Positions 22,571-35,500 of a stretch of DNA of 64,000 nt are shown here, in pieces (the first letter of the stretch is position 1; the number at the start of each line of letters is the position of its first letter). This DNA is from Dactylis glomerata. Its lineage: Eukaryota; Streptophyta; Magnoliopsida; Poales; Poaceae. Made by a program: the position numbers and the translations under genes. The stretch spans positions 1,296,972-1,360,971 of the forward strand of contig QXEO01000237.1 in the NCBI GenBank assembly GCA_007115705.1. Reading direction: 5' to 3'. The notes under the pieces were generated by a model, which did not search any database, was not told the DNA's origin, and worked only from the letters and a program-made list of their open reading frames with translations.

Positions 22571-24203
22571 TGATACGTCTCAAACGTATCTATAATTTTT
22601 TATGCTCCATGCTTGTTCTTACACCATTTGCTTAGTGTTTTGTTACACTTCGTGGCGTTTTTATGCATTTTCTGGGACTAACCTATTAACAAGATGCCAC
22701 AGTGTCAGTTCCTTGTTTTCTGCTGTTTTTGTGTTTTAGGAAAGTTACACAGGAAATATTATCAGAATTGGACGAAACAAAAGCCAAACCTCCTATTATT
22801 TAACGAAGCTTCCAGAAGACCGAAGAGGAGACGGAGGGGGGCCATAGGGCGGCCACACCACAGGGAGGCGCAGCCTGCCCTTGGCCCGCGCCCCTGGTGG
22901 TGAGGCCACCCTGGCCCACCTCTGGCGCTGCCCCTTCGCCTATAAAGACCCCCGACGGGAAAAACCTAAAGACCGGATCAATTTTCCAGAAACACATCGT
23001 GATCCACTGCCGTCGTCGACCCGAGATTGGGAGGGTCCAGAAGCTCTTCCTGGCACCCTGCCAGAGAGGGGAATCGCCACCGGAGGTCTTCTTCATCGCC
23101 ATGCTTGCCTCCGGCACGATGAGTGAGTAGTCTACCTTGGACTGTGGGTCCATAGTAGTCGCTAGATGGTTGTCTTCTCCACCATGTGCTTCATGTTTAG
23201 ATCTCATGAGCTGCCTTACATGATCGAGATCACCTTTGTGTAATCCTACATGTTGTGTTTGTTGGGATCCGATGAATATTGGTGTTATGTTAAGTTGATA
23301 TGCTGAATATTATCTTATGTTATCTCTATGTTGTTTATGATCTTGCATGCTCTCCGTTGTTAGTAGCTATCTTGGCCAAGCAGATACTAGTGACTCCAAG
23401 AGGGGGTATTTATGCTCGATAGTTGGGTTCATGCCTCTATTTAATCTGGGGGAGTGACAGAAACCTCTAAGGTTGTAGATGTGCTGTTGCCACTAGGGAG
23501 AAAACAACATTCTTGTGTCCAAGGACATTCATTTTGTTTACATTACACACTTTGCTTAATGCAGTTATCTGTTGTTCGCAACTTAATACTCGTGGGGTGT
23601 TCGGACGATATCCCTGTGGGTGGATTATTAGTCATAGATGCAGTTGGATGGTGGTCTATGTATTTTGTTGTAATGCCCAGAGTAAATCTCATAGTGATCC
23701 TCGTGACATATGCACATTATCTTTATTCTATCAATTGCCCAACTGTAATTTGTTTACCCAGCATGTTGTTATTTATCTTATGGAGAGACACCACTAGTGA
23801 ACTGTGGACCCTGGTCCAATTTCCTTTACATTGTTATACCATTTTACTATTACTCGCATGGTTTACTTTCTCGCATACTACTACTGTTTTCCACTCGATA
23901 CACTCATACCTTTATTTACAGCAAACCGGTGAGATTGACAACCTCATCGTAAGTTGGGAGCAAAGTTCTTGATTGTGTTGTGTGCAGGTTCCACGTTGCT
24001 ACTAGTTGAAGACGCACCAACAAGAATCGTAAACGGCGCCCTTGCTGGAGTGTCACGAAGCTAGCAAGCATCACCTTCTGAAGTTTGGCTTTTTCCTACT
24101 GGATCGACAAACCTTGGTTTCTTATTGAGGGAAAGACTTGCTACTGTGCTCATCATACCTTCCTCTTGGGGTTCCCAACTGGGTGGTTATCCTGCCCGCA
24201 TCA
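22571..24203 (+). repeat. Element Y 3' LTR
   Basis: Starts TGATACGTCTCAAACG, ends CTGCCCGCATCA, 1633 bases. It is preceded by AAGCTTAAGGATGC, a mutated polypurine tract (22557-22570). Clearly more diverged from the X LTRs than these are from each other. TATAAAG at 22941-22947. Confidence 0.88.
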
Positions 24204-24640
24204 CGGATCGCGATGTGTTTCTAGAAAATTGATTGGGTCTTTTGGTTTTTCCCGTTGGGGGGTCTTTATAGGCGAAGGGACAACGTCAGAGGTGGACCAG
24301 GGGGCCCTCACCACAGGGCAGCGTGGCCAGGGGCTGGGCCGCGCCCCCCGGTGGTGAGGCCAGCCCCTGGCCCCTCTCCGTCTCCTCTTCGGTCTTCTGG
24401 AAGTTTCGTTAAATAATAGGAGGTTTGGCTTTTGTTTCGTCCAATTCTGAGAATATTTCCTGTATAACTTTTCTGAAATACAAAAATAGCAGAAAACAGG
24501 GAACTGGCACTGGGCATCTTGTTAATAGGTTAGTTCCAGAAAATGCATAAAAATGCCACGAAGTGTAACAAAACACTAAGCAAATGGTGTAAGAACAAGC
24601 ATGGAGCATCAAAAATTATAGATATGTTTGAGACGTATCA
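24204..24640 (-). repeat. Inverted fragment of the same Athila-like LTR
   Basis: The reverse complement starts TGATACGTCTCAAACA at 24640 and follows the first 440 or so bases of the X/Y LTR through the TATA region. It is cut off exactly where the plus-strand Y LTR ends, giving an LTR end facing an LTR interior. Confidence 0.85.
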
Positions 24641-26137
24641 GGGGTGTATCGTAGTACTTTTGATAAATAAGAGTGTCGAACCCAACAAGGAGCAGAAGGT
24701 GTTGACAAGTGGTTTTGATCAAGGATTCACTGTAAATACTAGCAAACAAGTTTTCAGGGGTATTTGGTAATGCCAGTAAATAAAGTGCAAATAAATAAAA
24801 GACAATAATAATAATTGCAGCGAGTGGCCCAATCCTTTCTAGAGCAAAGGACAAGCCGGTTGTGTAACTTATGATGACCAAACGTTCTCGAGGATACACG
24901 GGAGTTTCTGTCAAGCGCTTTCGCTTCATACCGCTAAATAATTTTTATTGGTTTGATAAGTGTTATGGGGGTGAACCTGTGCTAGCGCACTACCCTTACT
25001 AGGATTAGTACACACTTGTGATTATACCCCTTGCAATCATCCGCAACAATAAGAAAGTAATTAAGATAAATCTAACCACAGCCTTAAACTCTAAGGTCCT
25101 ACGCTCCCAGGTGCAACGATTTCCTAACAGAGGTTTAGGTTTCTGTCACTCCAGCAACCCTACAATTAGTAGCCAAATACACAATGCATTCCACTAGGCC
25201 CATAATTGGTGAAGTATCATGTAGTCGACGTTCACATGATACCACTAGTGAAATAGCACCACAACAAATAAATATCAAACTATTAAATATTACTCAACAT
25301 AATTCCACTACTAACATCTTGACTTCTTCCATGTCCTCAAGAACTAAACGAACTACTCACAAGACATCATATGGATCATGATCAGAGGTGAAATAATGGT
25401 AAATAATAATCTAAACATAAACCTTAATTCAACGGTTCCACTCAATAGCATCAACCACAAGAGTAATCAACACCGGGGAAGTTTCCCCTAAGAATTTGAC
25501 AAGATTCAACCCAAGATGTTACAGCGGGATGACGTGGTGATGGTGAAGATGAAGGTGCTAGTGATGAGGATGGTGGTGATGATGATCCCGATGAAGTCCA
25601 GCGCGATGATGATGACGATGGCGACGATCTCCCCTCTCCGGAAAGAAATTTCCTCGGCAGATTCCTGCCTGCCGGAGAGCTTTTCTCTCTCTGGTATTTT
25701 TTGCCCCGCAGAGGCGGCGGTGTCTATCTCTAAGCCCCCCTTGACTTAGGTTCTCGGGGACGACGATATACGGGAAGAGGCGATGGCAGTAGTGGGCCAG
25801 GGTGGCCTCACCACAGGCCGGCGCGGCCAGGGGTGGGCCCGCGCCCCTTGTGGGTGAGCCCACCCTGTGGCTCCTCTCGCCTCCTCCTTCTGGCTTCTTC
25901 AGTCTTCTGGCGAAATATAATTTTCTGGTATTTTTCTGGAATTTCCTGATCTTCCGAAACATGGTGTCTTAACGGTCCTTTTTCCAGCAGAATCCTGACT
26001 CCTGCAGCAAATCATCCAATGATCATCAAACATGTAAAAACAGAGGAAATAACATAAGTATCATCTCTAAATGTGAAATATATCAATGAATAACAGTAAA
26101 TTATGATATAAAATAGTGATGCAAAATGGACGTATCA
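24641..26137 (-). repeat. Partial LTR of another Gypsy family
   Basis: The reverse complement starts TGATACGTCCATTTTGCATC at 26137 and runs about 1.5 kb through a GC-rich promoter part to GTTGGGTTCGACACTC and ACGATACACCCC, near the usual LTR end. The last bases are missing at the junction with 24640. No internal domain is next to it, so it is a solo or broken LTR. Four-base CAT-type repeats near 25540-25620 give the ORFs seen there. Confidence 0.75.
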
Positions 26138-27199
26138 ATGGCCATGCCTCAACACCAGCCGCCTCCTTCATCACAATGCCTGGTACCAACTAGAGCAACA
26201 CACACCCAATAACGTGTGTAGGTCACACCGCGGGGTCAATTCCTACCCCATTGCAAGACATCATGGGTCCAGGTGCGCTAGTGCCAATCCCCCAACATGC
26301 TTCAACGTGACAATAATCCCGTGCATGTTGAGGACAACGATCTTCTTGGAGGAGAACCACTCGTCCTATAACAGTATGTTCACCTGCGAAACATCCCCAT
26401 GCACTGTGACCGTTGAGTGGAGGAAGGCCAACGTGGATCATGTCTACATGGACCATGCTCCATGGATTTGTCTGGTATGGCTGACATATGGCTGACAGGG
26501 ATGCTGCCACGCCGGTCAAGGGCAAGGCGTGGCCATTGTGGCTGCCGCACATAGTCCTCATGGACTTGTCAGCCATAGACAACGCGTATGCTGCCACACT
26601 AGTCAAGGGAAAGCGTGTGGCCATCATGGGCATCGACAAAGGTGGCTTTCGACATTGCAATTGAGTGCGCAAAGGCCAACAACGTGAGGCGGCCATCTAC
26701 GAGGGTGTGCTAGAACCCACAATGTTTGTTGCATGGCACATACATGTGGGGGAAGCTCAATATCGGTAACCTATGCATGATTCGCTTTGCCAAGCTTACG
26801 GTCCCTAGGTCCGACGCCAGCAATACCTCCCACCTCCCGTGTTTCTCGGGCTGACCTATGTGATGACCCTCGCCACTGACTTCCGCGATGACTCAAGTGG
26901 GGAATGATGTTGTGGGCCTAAACCGACGCCACATCATCGAAGTACGGTGATGAATTAGAATTGTAGTTTGGACTTTGGACCCTATGTGAACATATAGAGC
27001 GAGATTAGGAACTGCTTTAGTACATGGCTCAAGATTGATTTAGAGTGAAATAAAATTGGTATAGCTCAAGAGTACCTTGACGACACGGTAGCACGTGCAC
27101 TAATCCTGGCCGTTAAAGACCCTATCACAGGGCCGAGATAAAACTCAGGCACCACTAGCATGGAATAACTCTCCACTTTAGCAAAACCGCGTCCGTGCG
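26138..27199. other. Intergenic, possible gene relic
   Basis: No ORF with a recognisable domain. GC-rich stretches suggest old coding sequence. A word of about 37 bases beginning gctgccac occurs twice with mismatches (about 26502-26540 and 26590-26626). Bases 26930-27199 lead into the next gene and hold TATAATA at 27200-27206. Confidence 0.4.
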
Positions 27200-27206
27200 T
27201 ATAATA
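27200..27206 (+). promoter_or_regulatory. Possible TATA box of UBC13
   Basis: TATAATA about 150 bases upstream of the start codon, followed by a CT-rich leader. Position is reasonable but this is a guess from sequence alone. Confidence 0.3.
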
Positions 27207-27351
27207 GCGAGCATCCAAATTCCAACCCCCACCGCCTGCCCTTTGTTCCCCCATCTCGGCTGACGCCTCCTCCCGTCGCCCCCCCTCCTCCGCACGGAAC
27301 ACCGGCGCCGCACTCATCGGAGGGGAAGAGACCTCGCCCCAGCTCGATCCG

Positions 27352-30300
27352 ATGGCGAACAGCAACCTCCCCCGACGAATCATCAAGGTGCGCCTCCGAT
27401 CTGATCGTCCCAGCACAGATCTCTCGACGCCTTCGATCCGGTTCCCCCTTTTTATGTCTGGCTAATTCTGTGTGGGTTTCTGCGTGGTTGGATCTATGCA
27501 GGAGACGCAGAGGCTCCTCAGTGAGCCAGGTACGGGCGCTGTTCAATCTGCGGTTATGGTGGATTCCGGTGAGGTGTTGCATTTCTGGGTCTGATTTCCG
27601 CTGTTTGAATGGTTTGTTTGTGCAGCGCCGGGGATCAGCGCTTCGCCCTCGGAGGAGAACATGCGCTACTTCAACGTCATGATCCTTGGGCCGGCGCAGT
27701 CACCCTACGAAGGTATGCTAGTTTTTGGTACACGAGAGTGGCGTTGTTTGTGGTATGGAGTAATAAACTGTGGCACCTATAGATATCAATTATTGAATCG
27801 AGATCATTCTGTTTAGAGCCTTTTATTAGTGATGGTAATAGTTCTCAAAAGCTTGTGGTGGAATTATGGACGATGGGGGTTGTGCTGTTCGATCAGTCAG
27901 CTGATGTGGCCTTTTCAGTTATAGTTCCTTACTCTCTGGGGCAGTTGTGGTGTTTGATGAGTCTTATGTTCTCCTTTTAGTATGTACTCCCTCCTTCAAG
28001 GTTTATAAGGCCCTCACACATTTGTAGTTTCTCAATTTATTTGAGAGAAGTTTCTAATGGTAATTTTTTTGTGGCATATAACACATATTTTGTTGGTATA
28101 ATTGAGAACAAGTGCTGGCTTGGTGGCTTGAGCTCACGGTGGTGAGCTCGTCCTCCCGGGTTTGAGTCGCAGGTGCGACTGAATTAAACGGGGTGCTGTC
28201 TAGCGCGTATAAATCCGCCGCTGGAGAGGTCTCATCTTCTACCTAACAGCAGACAGCCAAGGGAGGGATCCGTCCCCCTTTGGTCAACGTTTTATTTTGG
28301 TGATCAAATTGATGATCTCAAATTTCGCGGATGCCTTATAAACCAAACTGGAGGGAATAGTAACTAGCAGTGCTGGCGGGCTGATTGCCAGTATTGTTTT
28401 CCAAACAGCTTTTTGCTACTTGTTGTTGGCTTGTTTGTTATGCTATGCTTGTTTGATCTAGTATCGCAAATTTGTAACCTTCTATGGTTTAGATTCGTTT
28501 ATTATTATTATTTTATCCCTTCCATGTTGTATTGATATTCATGCCGTCTTATGGTACATAATGTTGACATATTTGCTTGCTTAATCCTATTTGGTTTTAT
28601 CCAAAGTACATGTATGCTATATGAGGACATGGCTATCATCTTTAAATGATAGAAAAAGATTGTTTTAGCTTAGTGAACTTGTTTCATCAATTTATGGAAG
28701 TGGACTGACCGAGTAGTATATTTAGGACATACTATTCATGCTTTTCTATGAATTAACCTAAGAGTTTTATTTGTGTGCCATGCAACAAACTTTTTTTTTA
28801 AGTGTTAGCATTCTACTTTTTGATCGTTTGGCTTTCTGATACTGTTGCTCTTACTTATCTGTTGCCCAGGTGGAGTTTTTAAGCTGGAACTCTTTTTACC
28901 TGAGGAATATCCGATGGCTGCCCCCAAGGTAATTATTTGTAGAAGGGATATGGTTATTGTTCTCTATAATGTTATTGCACTTGTACACTTTAAACCTTAA
29001 TATTATGTATACTGTGAGCTTTCCTCTTTTGCCAATGTGCCTTGTACTTTCATTTGCATTTAAGTTACGTTAAAGGGCTGGCCAACACTACATTTATTGA
29101 TTTGTGCTCTGATGGAAAAAATTAGTTCAGTGACGTTTTCAGCTTCAAATTACCAAGTAGGCCAAAGCGATTGAAAATTTGCGTGTCAGCTGTTTTTAGC
29201 TTTATGTCTATGTGCACGTTTGTTGTGTCACTTTTACCATTTACTGTGATTTCATATATCCCGTAGCTGATAGTGTATTATTGCATCAGCCTTGTTTCCT
29301 TGTGTTTAGACAATTGGAGCTTGTCTGATTGGATATTTTATATTGAATGGATGGAGCTTCAAAGGTCAAACACATGTAGCATGCTCATTAGCTCGTGAAA
29401 GTTAATTGGGTTTGTACTTGGTAGAGAGCTCAGAAAAAGTAACACTTTCACTAAGATCCTCTGCAAAAGTTTGATACAGTATTAAAAAGTTATGTAGATA
29501 TGCACATTTTGGCCTGCAATGTAAGCAAACTTCTAGTTGTTGTTATACTATCTGTTGTGTTCTGCTAAACATTCCTTAAGTTCTCTTATTTGCCTAGTAC
29601 TAGTACACTTGAAATCTTATGTTAATCATGTTTTATATTTCCATAACTTGACAACCTAATTCATAGTAATGCAAGTGGGATCCCCTCACTATCCTGCTCC
29701 TAGCTCATTTAGGGATTTTTTGTTCAAATCTTCGTCTCAAGTTTTGAACTAAAAATTCCCAAATGAACTAGATGCGGGATATTGTTGGGACCTCGCTTGA
29801 CACCTTACTTATTTATGTAGAAGGATGATTAAATAACACTGGGGTTGTTAAGCAATTGTTACCGGAGTACTGTCCCAGCCTTCCTTTGGTTTCTAAAATA
29901 CTGCGATTTACTCCCTCCGATCCATAATAAGTGTCGCCGACTTAGGACAACTTTGTACTAAGTTGTACTACTATGGATCGGAGGGAGTACTACATAACTG
30001 TTTATAATGTCGTTGGACGTTTATCTTTGCTTTTTGGTAATGCAGGTTAGGTTTCTGACCAAAATATACCATCCCAACATTGACAAGGTAAGCAGGCATA
30101 TTCTTCACATTGTTAATTTACTTTCTACAGAAATGATTATTACTTAATGGGATTTATCCATGTAGCTTGGTAGGATATGCCTTGACATTCTCAAGGACAA
30201 ATGGAGTCCGGCTCTTCAGATTCGAACAGTTCTTTTGAGGTCGGTCTGTCTTGTCTGTCTGTATCTTTTCGTTTTCATGGTATCTGACTGCCTGCTTATC

Positions 30301-30780
30301 TAATTTCGCATCTTATTATTTAATTCAACTTAGCATACTATTACCTATTTCTGAGCTGTTTACTTTGCTTACTTTCTAAAAAAAAGTATTTCCGTTGAGC
30401 TTAATTAACCAAATGAGTAATGACCTGCTGTAGCGTTAATTACCCTTTTTTGTCAGTTTCCTTCACCGATTGTTTTTTCCTAACTATATCCGATTCTACA
30501 GTAAAGTTCTAATTATTTCTGGCTTTCCATATCCACTTCTTGACATTTTTCTGGCTTTCTTCAGTATTCAGGCACTCCTAAGTGCACCGAACCCAGACGA
30601 CCCTCTGTCTGATAACATTGCTAAGCACTGGAAATCCAATGAGGCAGAAGCTGTTGAAACAGGTAATTTTAGTTGAAATAGTTTCTCATTTGCCCTTCAG
30701 CTCATGATATCCTAATTAAGATGTATGTTCTGGCATTTGCAGCAAAGGAGTGGACTCGTCTCTATGCCAGCGGTGCATGA
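27352..30780 (+). CDS. UBC13: Ubiquitin-conjugating enzyme E2, UBC13/UBE2N type
   Basis: Eight exons: 27352-27387, 27502-27529, 27626-27712, 28870-28928, 30046-30087, 30166-30239, 30565-30662, 30743-30780, all with GT...AG introns; the sum is 462 bases, 153 residues, exactly the family length. The product starts [18 protein letters not shown] and has the E2 HPN motif (YHPNIDK) and the catalytic cysteine in [12 protein letters not shown] (residue 87). UBC13 pairs with an inactive UEV partner to build K63-linked ubiquitin chains in DNA-damage tolerance and signalling, in nucleus and cytosol. Nothing is broken and no key residue is missing, so it is probably functional. Two introns hold small transposons. 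Confidence 0.97.
27987..28357. mobile_element. Stowaway-like MITE in UBC13 intron 3
   Basis: Inverted ends CTCCCTCC...GTTTATAAGGC on the left and GCCTTATAAACC...GGAGGGAA on the right, flanked by TA at 27985-27986 and 28358-28359. It is longer than typical because a SINE-like unit sits inside it. Confidence 0.7.
28110..28298 (+). mobile_element. SINE-like element inside the MITE
   Basis: Has an RNA polymerase III A-box-like word TGGCTTGGTGGC (28116-28127) and a B-box-like word GGTTTGAGTCG (28159-28169) at suitable spacing, and ends in a T-rich tail near 28288-28298. It resembles the tRNA-derived Au SINE of grasses, but I cannot confirm the family. Confidence 0.5.
29911..29987. mobile_element. 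Short Stowaway MITE in UBC13 intron 4
   Basis: 77 bases with ends CTCCCTCCGATCCATA and its inverse TATGGATCGGAGGGAG, flanked by TA on both sides. Confidence 0.85.
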
Positions 30781-32507
30781 TAACCCAATGGTGGTGTTGA
30801 TGTAATAACCCACCATACTCTAGTCGGTAGTCGAGTGCCATTTGCCTGATAAGAACAAACTGGAGATATCTGCAATGGAAGGAAGTATCTAAATGACTAC
30901 CGCTGGTCGCTCTATCTGGTTGTACAACGTGTTGGTTCCCTTTACCCTGGGGTACCTTTGATTGATCAATGTCTGTGGTAGACCTTCCTCTGCTGGTCCA
31001 AATGTATCGGTTACTATATGTAGGAGAACGTAACAAGTGTCCACATTATTGAAGTTGAAGCTGGCTTGTTTCTCTGCGAACTTGTTAGTCCTCTTGTTGC
31101 TTGAGAATTGTTCTGCAGAGCTTAATTGCCTTGTTGTCGAATGAGCTCCCGTAGAATTTTATGCTCTGACTGCTGAAGCACTGCCACTTGCCGTTGTTTA
31201 GCTGCTCCAGTCTTGCTTGCTTTCGCGTTCGGTTATTCTCGGCCGGGCTGAATCCCCGGCCCAAACCCCTCCAAACCCGGCTATATAGCGGGGGTACAAA
31301 AAATCCTCTTCCAACTCGTGGAAAGAATCCTGAGAGCTAGAGACGCAGCGCTCATGCCAGCGGACTGGGCGGCAACTTGTTCGGCGACTCCGTCGGCGAA
31401 ATCCGCCGCCCCGAATCCGAATCCCCTTGCATCAGGCGCACCGGCGGCGGCCCGCACATAGTTGCCGGCATGCTGCGTTCCCATTGGTGTGAGCAATCGA
31501 CCCAAATCGGTCAGAATCGCCGCCGCCGTCGTCATCTTCTCCACCTCCGGCACCGGCCACCGCTGAATCGTGACTGCCACCGCTGACGAGTTGCTCTTAA
31601 CCGAGCCAAAAAAGACAATGGGGAGTATTGTCAGATCAGATGTTTTAAGGGTCTCTCTAACGCCCAGTCGACTGAGAACTAGGAGCTTCCTTCCCTACCT
31701 CCGGCGAGCGCCTCCGCCGACCACCGCTGGCCGAACTGCCAACCACCCCGCCCGCGGCCGGCGCGCTGCCGCGCACCTCGCCGCCCCGCCCTGCCCCGAG
31801 CTCTCCCTCCGCCGGTCCGGCACCGCCCCGGCCATCCCTCTAACTCCGGCGAGCGCCGCATCTTCTCCGGCGCCGGCACCCCCCCCACCTCCACCCTAAG
31901 TTCCTTTGCTCCCCTCCACCGCCTCCGCCGCGGCCAGCCGCACCGTCGGCGCCACCGGGTCGCACGTTCGTAGCCAGGAAGAAGAAAGGGATGGGCAAGG
32001 ATAAGATATGGCACGAATCTTGATGCATAGATCTAACGGTTCCAGAAGTGACTGAGCCCTAATCTAATTCCCAGTTAGCTGAGAATTAGCAAAACCGATG
32101 TTTTAATCCCTACAGGGATCTGAGTATAGAGGCCGGAGTCACCCAAATCCTAGGCGGATTAATTCCTTTGGGGGATTACTTCCACTACAACCAAACGAGC
32201 CCTCACTGGGGTAAAACCCTTGCCCCCACTGTCAGTCAGAGACGTCCGTAAAAGTAAACCCCTCGCGCCGCTCCGTTCATCCGTTCATCATACACCGCCT
32301 CCTCCTCCTCCTCCCCGTCCGACGGTTCGGTGAAAAACCAGCGGAGATTCCTTCGCCTGGCTGCTCTCCAGTGTTCCGTGCTCTCGTTTGTTTATTGGCA
32401 AACCCGACGCCAACGACGCCTCAGCTACTTCGGGAGCTGTCGCGTCCGTTCGTGGGGACCGGCCGCGCGCGCGTGACCCCGCCGCCTCGGCGAGCCCGCT
32501 CGCCGCC
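30781..32507. other. Intergenic: UBC13 3' region, possible DNA-element relic, KATNAL2 leader
   Basis: 30781-31200 is probably the UBC13 3' untranslated region. 31230-31600 has CTATATAGC and a short GC-rich ORF without a recognised domain. 31640-32125 is very GC-rich and bracketed by imperfect copies of cccagtcgactgagaact and of gatgttttaa (31639 and 32097), hinting at a small element. 32280-32507 is a CT-rich, TATA-less leader for the next gene. Confidence 0.4.
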
Positions 32508-35500
32508 ATGGCCGCCGCCGACGAGCCCTCCATTACCCGCTGGTCCTTCGAGGTAACTCACCGGCCAGTGCTGTTCATAGCCCCTTTTCCTGCTCTCCCG
32601 TGCCTGAGATCTCGTTGCCCCCCAATCGTCCTTGGCCCCGGCTTCAGGACTTCGAGCGCTACTACGACGCGGGCCTCGGCATCCGCCACCAGCCCAAGGG
32701 CGACGGAGATGACGACGACGAGGAAGAGGCACCGCTCGGATCAGGCTCCGCCGACGGCGCCCCCGCCAACGGCGGCGCTGACCTGGCAGTCTTCGAGCAG
32801 TACGAGCGTCTGGTAATAATTATTTCAATTCGACCTTCTCCCGAATGCTTCCATGCTACTGCTTTGGCGATGACTTGATAGCTTACAGCTGGCTGCGGAG
32901 AGCTGACAATTTTTTTGTTTGCTTTGGGCTGCAGGATAGAAATGTTGAATTCCGTAATGGGGCAATGGAGGCTGGGCCGCCGTAAGACTTCTGCTTACCT
33001 GACTGAAGTACAACTAGTTTGTATGACTTTTACCTGAACTACTCTGATGGTGTCCTAGTGTTAGCTAATTCTGAGAAATGTTAAGATAAGCTTTTTTTTT
33101 TTGCGGGGAAGATAAGCTAATTTCGGTGTGTTTTGACATCACGCAATTTTAGTTGACTGGACCAAAGTTTAGGAATGACTCATTTGTGGTAGCTTTCTAG
33201 CTGGTGGCTTGCTCAGATGGATGCATGCCAACTTGCCAAGTAGTATTAGAATAGTCTGTGTAGATTAGGCTGTGTAAATCTACTGTTTGCTACTAAAACA
33301 ACATTCCAGTTTTGGATTTCGATACTGTAAATGGAATCATTGAACTGTGTGGAAATTAGAGATTTGGTCTTATACCTATTGCTTAATAAAAGGGTGAGTG
33401 ACTCAAATTCGCAAACTTCAAAGACAACTCATCAGTTCCTAGCTAGTTGTTCTTTTCCGGAGTCAAGTGTTAATTGCAAAGCATTTCTGTACTATTTGTT
33501 CCACGAATAAAACCCGCCAGAGCCCATGCCCGCCTTTTGCCTTGTGATAACCGGATGTGTGACCTTTGCAGGCAGAAATCTCTACTTCCTTCTTTTGAAT
33601 CTGCAGAAACACGCAACTTAGCTGAGACATTGTTGAGGTAACAGTCTTGCCAATTATGTAGCGCCCTTGCCATTTTGAAACTATCATGTATTTTGGGCCT
33701 ATACCTTCATGGTGTTATGCACTACTTTCTTTCTACAGGGATATCATTCGTGGGAGTCCAGATGTTAAATGGGAAAGCATCAAAGGTTTGGAAACTGCGA
33801 AGCGCCTTCTTAAAGAAGCAGTTGTCATGCCTATTAAGTATCCCAAGTAGGTTTTTTGTGCTCTCTGAAATGATATACTAATGCTGGATACTTCTTTTTC
33901 ATAACACATAATCTTGATACGCCCTATAGTACCAAGGTGTGATTTGTCACTTAACGTGGGTATACTGTACACAGCCGTATATACCATATACCTATGGCAT
34001 ACATGCTTCAGACTTCAGAAAGATATCAAGCACTATGTAACACAACCTATTAAGCGACCACCATCCCATCGATGTTGGGGCGTACAGTTCTGGGAAATTA
34101 ACTCCAACCGCCGTATACCCGCTACCATCCACTCCTAGTCCTCCAACTGCTGCAACAAAGACCAATACTACAACAAATTGATAGACAATAAGATACTCCC
34201 TCTGTTCTGTAAAAGAAGGTGTATACCTTTTTTTTAAAGTCAAACCATGTGAAGTTTGACCAAACTTTTAGATAAAACTTTATATTGTTTAACTCTAGAA
34301 AAAACATATACGCCTTTTTTTCTGGAATGGAGGTAGTATCCTACTTATAATGATTTGAGTTGGTGGGCGTCAGTTCACTCCTTTTATTTTCCTCGTCTCA
34401 ACCCTGACAAGTGCAACAATGCAAACCTACCAGCATAGCAGTAAGCTACTGTCTCCTCTGCCACCCCCAGATAAATGAAAGCATCAGAGGGAATTAATTC
34501 ACATATAACTTGACCAAACTATGTTTCACATTATTTTTGCTTTGGCTCCATAGCGTAGCACTAGTCCTGCAAATGGTTGGAGTTTTTTATTTTGATAAAA
34601 CATTATCATTTTGAAATATTCAAAATTACCAGCACAATGCCCTAGCTGTCTAGCTCCAACTAGGAGTAGAGATCACACAGCCTCCCTTAGACCTAGGAGT
34701 TAATGCCCAAACAAATAGGACTAGGTGCAAGATCACATGCTAAGTATCTGCCTTTTTTCACACAGGATGGGTTAAAAAAAAGTTTGCAGTTATGATGTCA
34801 TAGAATTATCAATCAGGCAATGTCTTGCTAGTTGATCTATGGAGTATTTCTCCTTTGTTTCTTAACCAGATTCAGATTATAGGTACTTCACCGGTCTGTT
34901 ATCACCTTGGAAAGGCATTTTGCTTTTCGGTCCACCGGGAACAGGAAAGGTTTGCACATCAGAAAACCTTTGCATTTTTTATTTTACTATTGTTCTTTTT
35001 ATCTATGAAGCTATATTGCCCCTTTTAGCAATAATGTAGCGCTTCATCATGGGACTTATTTGTCGAATGCTTCATCATGTGATTATAACTCAACTATCTT
35101 CCATTAAAAATGCCTTGAATTATCATTTGAAATGCCCTATTGGGATTTATCCAATTATTTACCTACCAAAAATCTTGTAGAATTAAGATATTTTTCACCT
35201 AAATTAAATACCTGTAGTAGTTGCCGTTGCCGGTTGATCTGTTCTGATGTTGTCTCAGTGTTGCTATTGTGCAATTTCACGATTAAGATAAAGAAAGGCG
35301 GAAGTCCGATTTGGCTCCCGAGAGCATCCACTAATAATTTCACAACTGTTCCAATATATGTTCTTCCATTCTCCCCTCCTTTTTAACTTACCATTTTTTC
35401 CATTCCATGGATTAGCTGTCATGCTGTACTCAACTAAAATCGGTGACCATCATAAAAGCGCAATTCTTAACTGCCTTCATATATTTCACTTCAGACAATG

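Larger units (their letters stand above)
11584..24203 (+). mobile_element. Athila-like non-autonomous Gypsy element Y, 5' part missing
   Basis: Gag coding at 11584-11696, interruption by element X (11697-18792 plus duplicated target), then gag-protease coding at 18798-19634, a 2.9-kb noncoding stretch, a polypurine-like tract and its 3' LTR (22571-24203). The 5' LTR is absent, because the Copia LTR abuts the gag. There is no reverse transcriptase, integrase or RNase H. X and Y share LTR type and noncoding region, so they are members of one family. Confidence 0.8.

Noticed and set aside
11697..24203. Three same-family LTRs read as a tandem recombination array
   Set aside because: Target duplication around X and the restored gag frame show simple nesting of X in Y.
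31570..32014. Overlapping proline/arginine-rich ORFs
   Set aside because: Open on both strands only because of high GC; no start context, domain or splice evidence.
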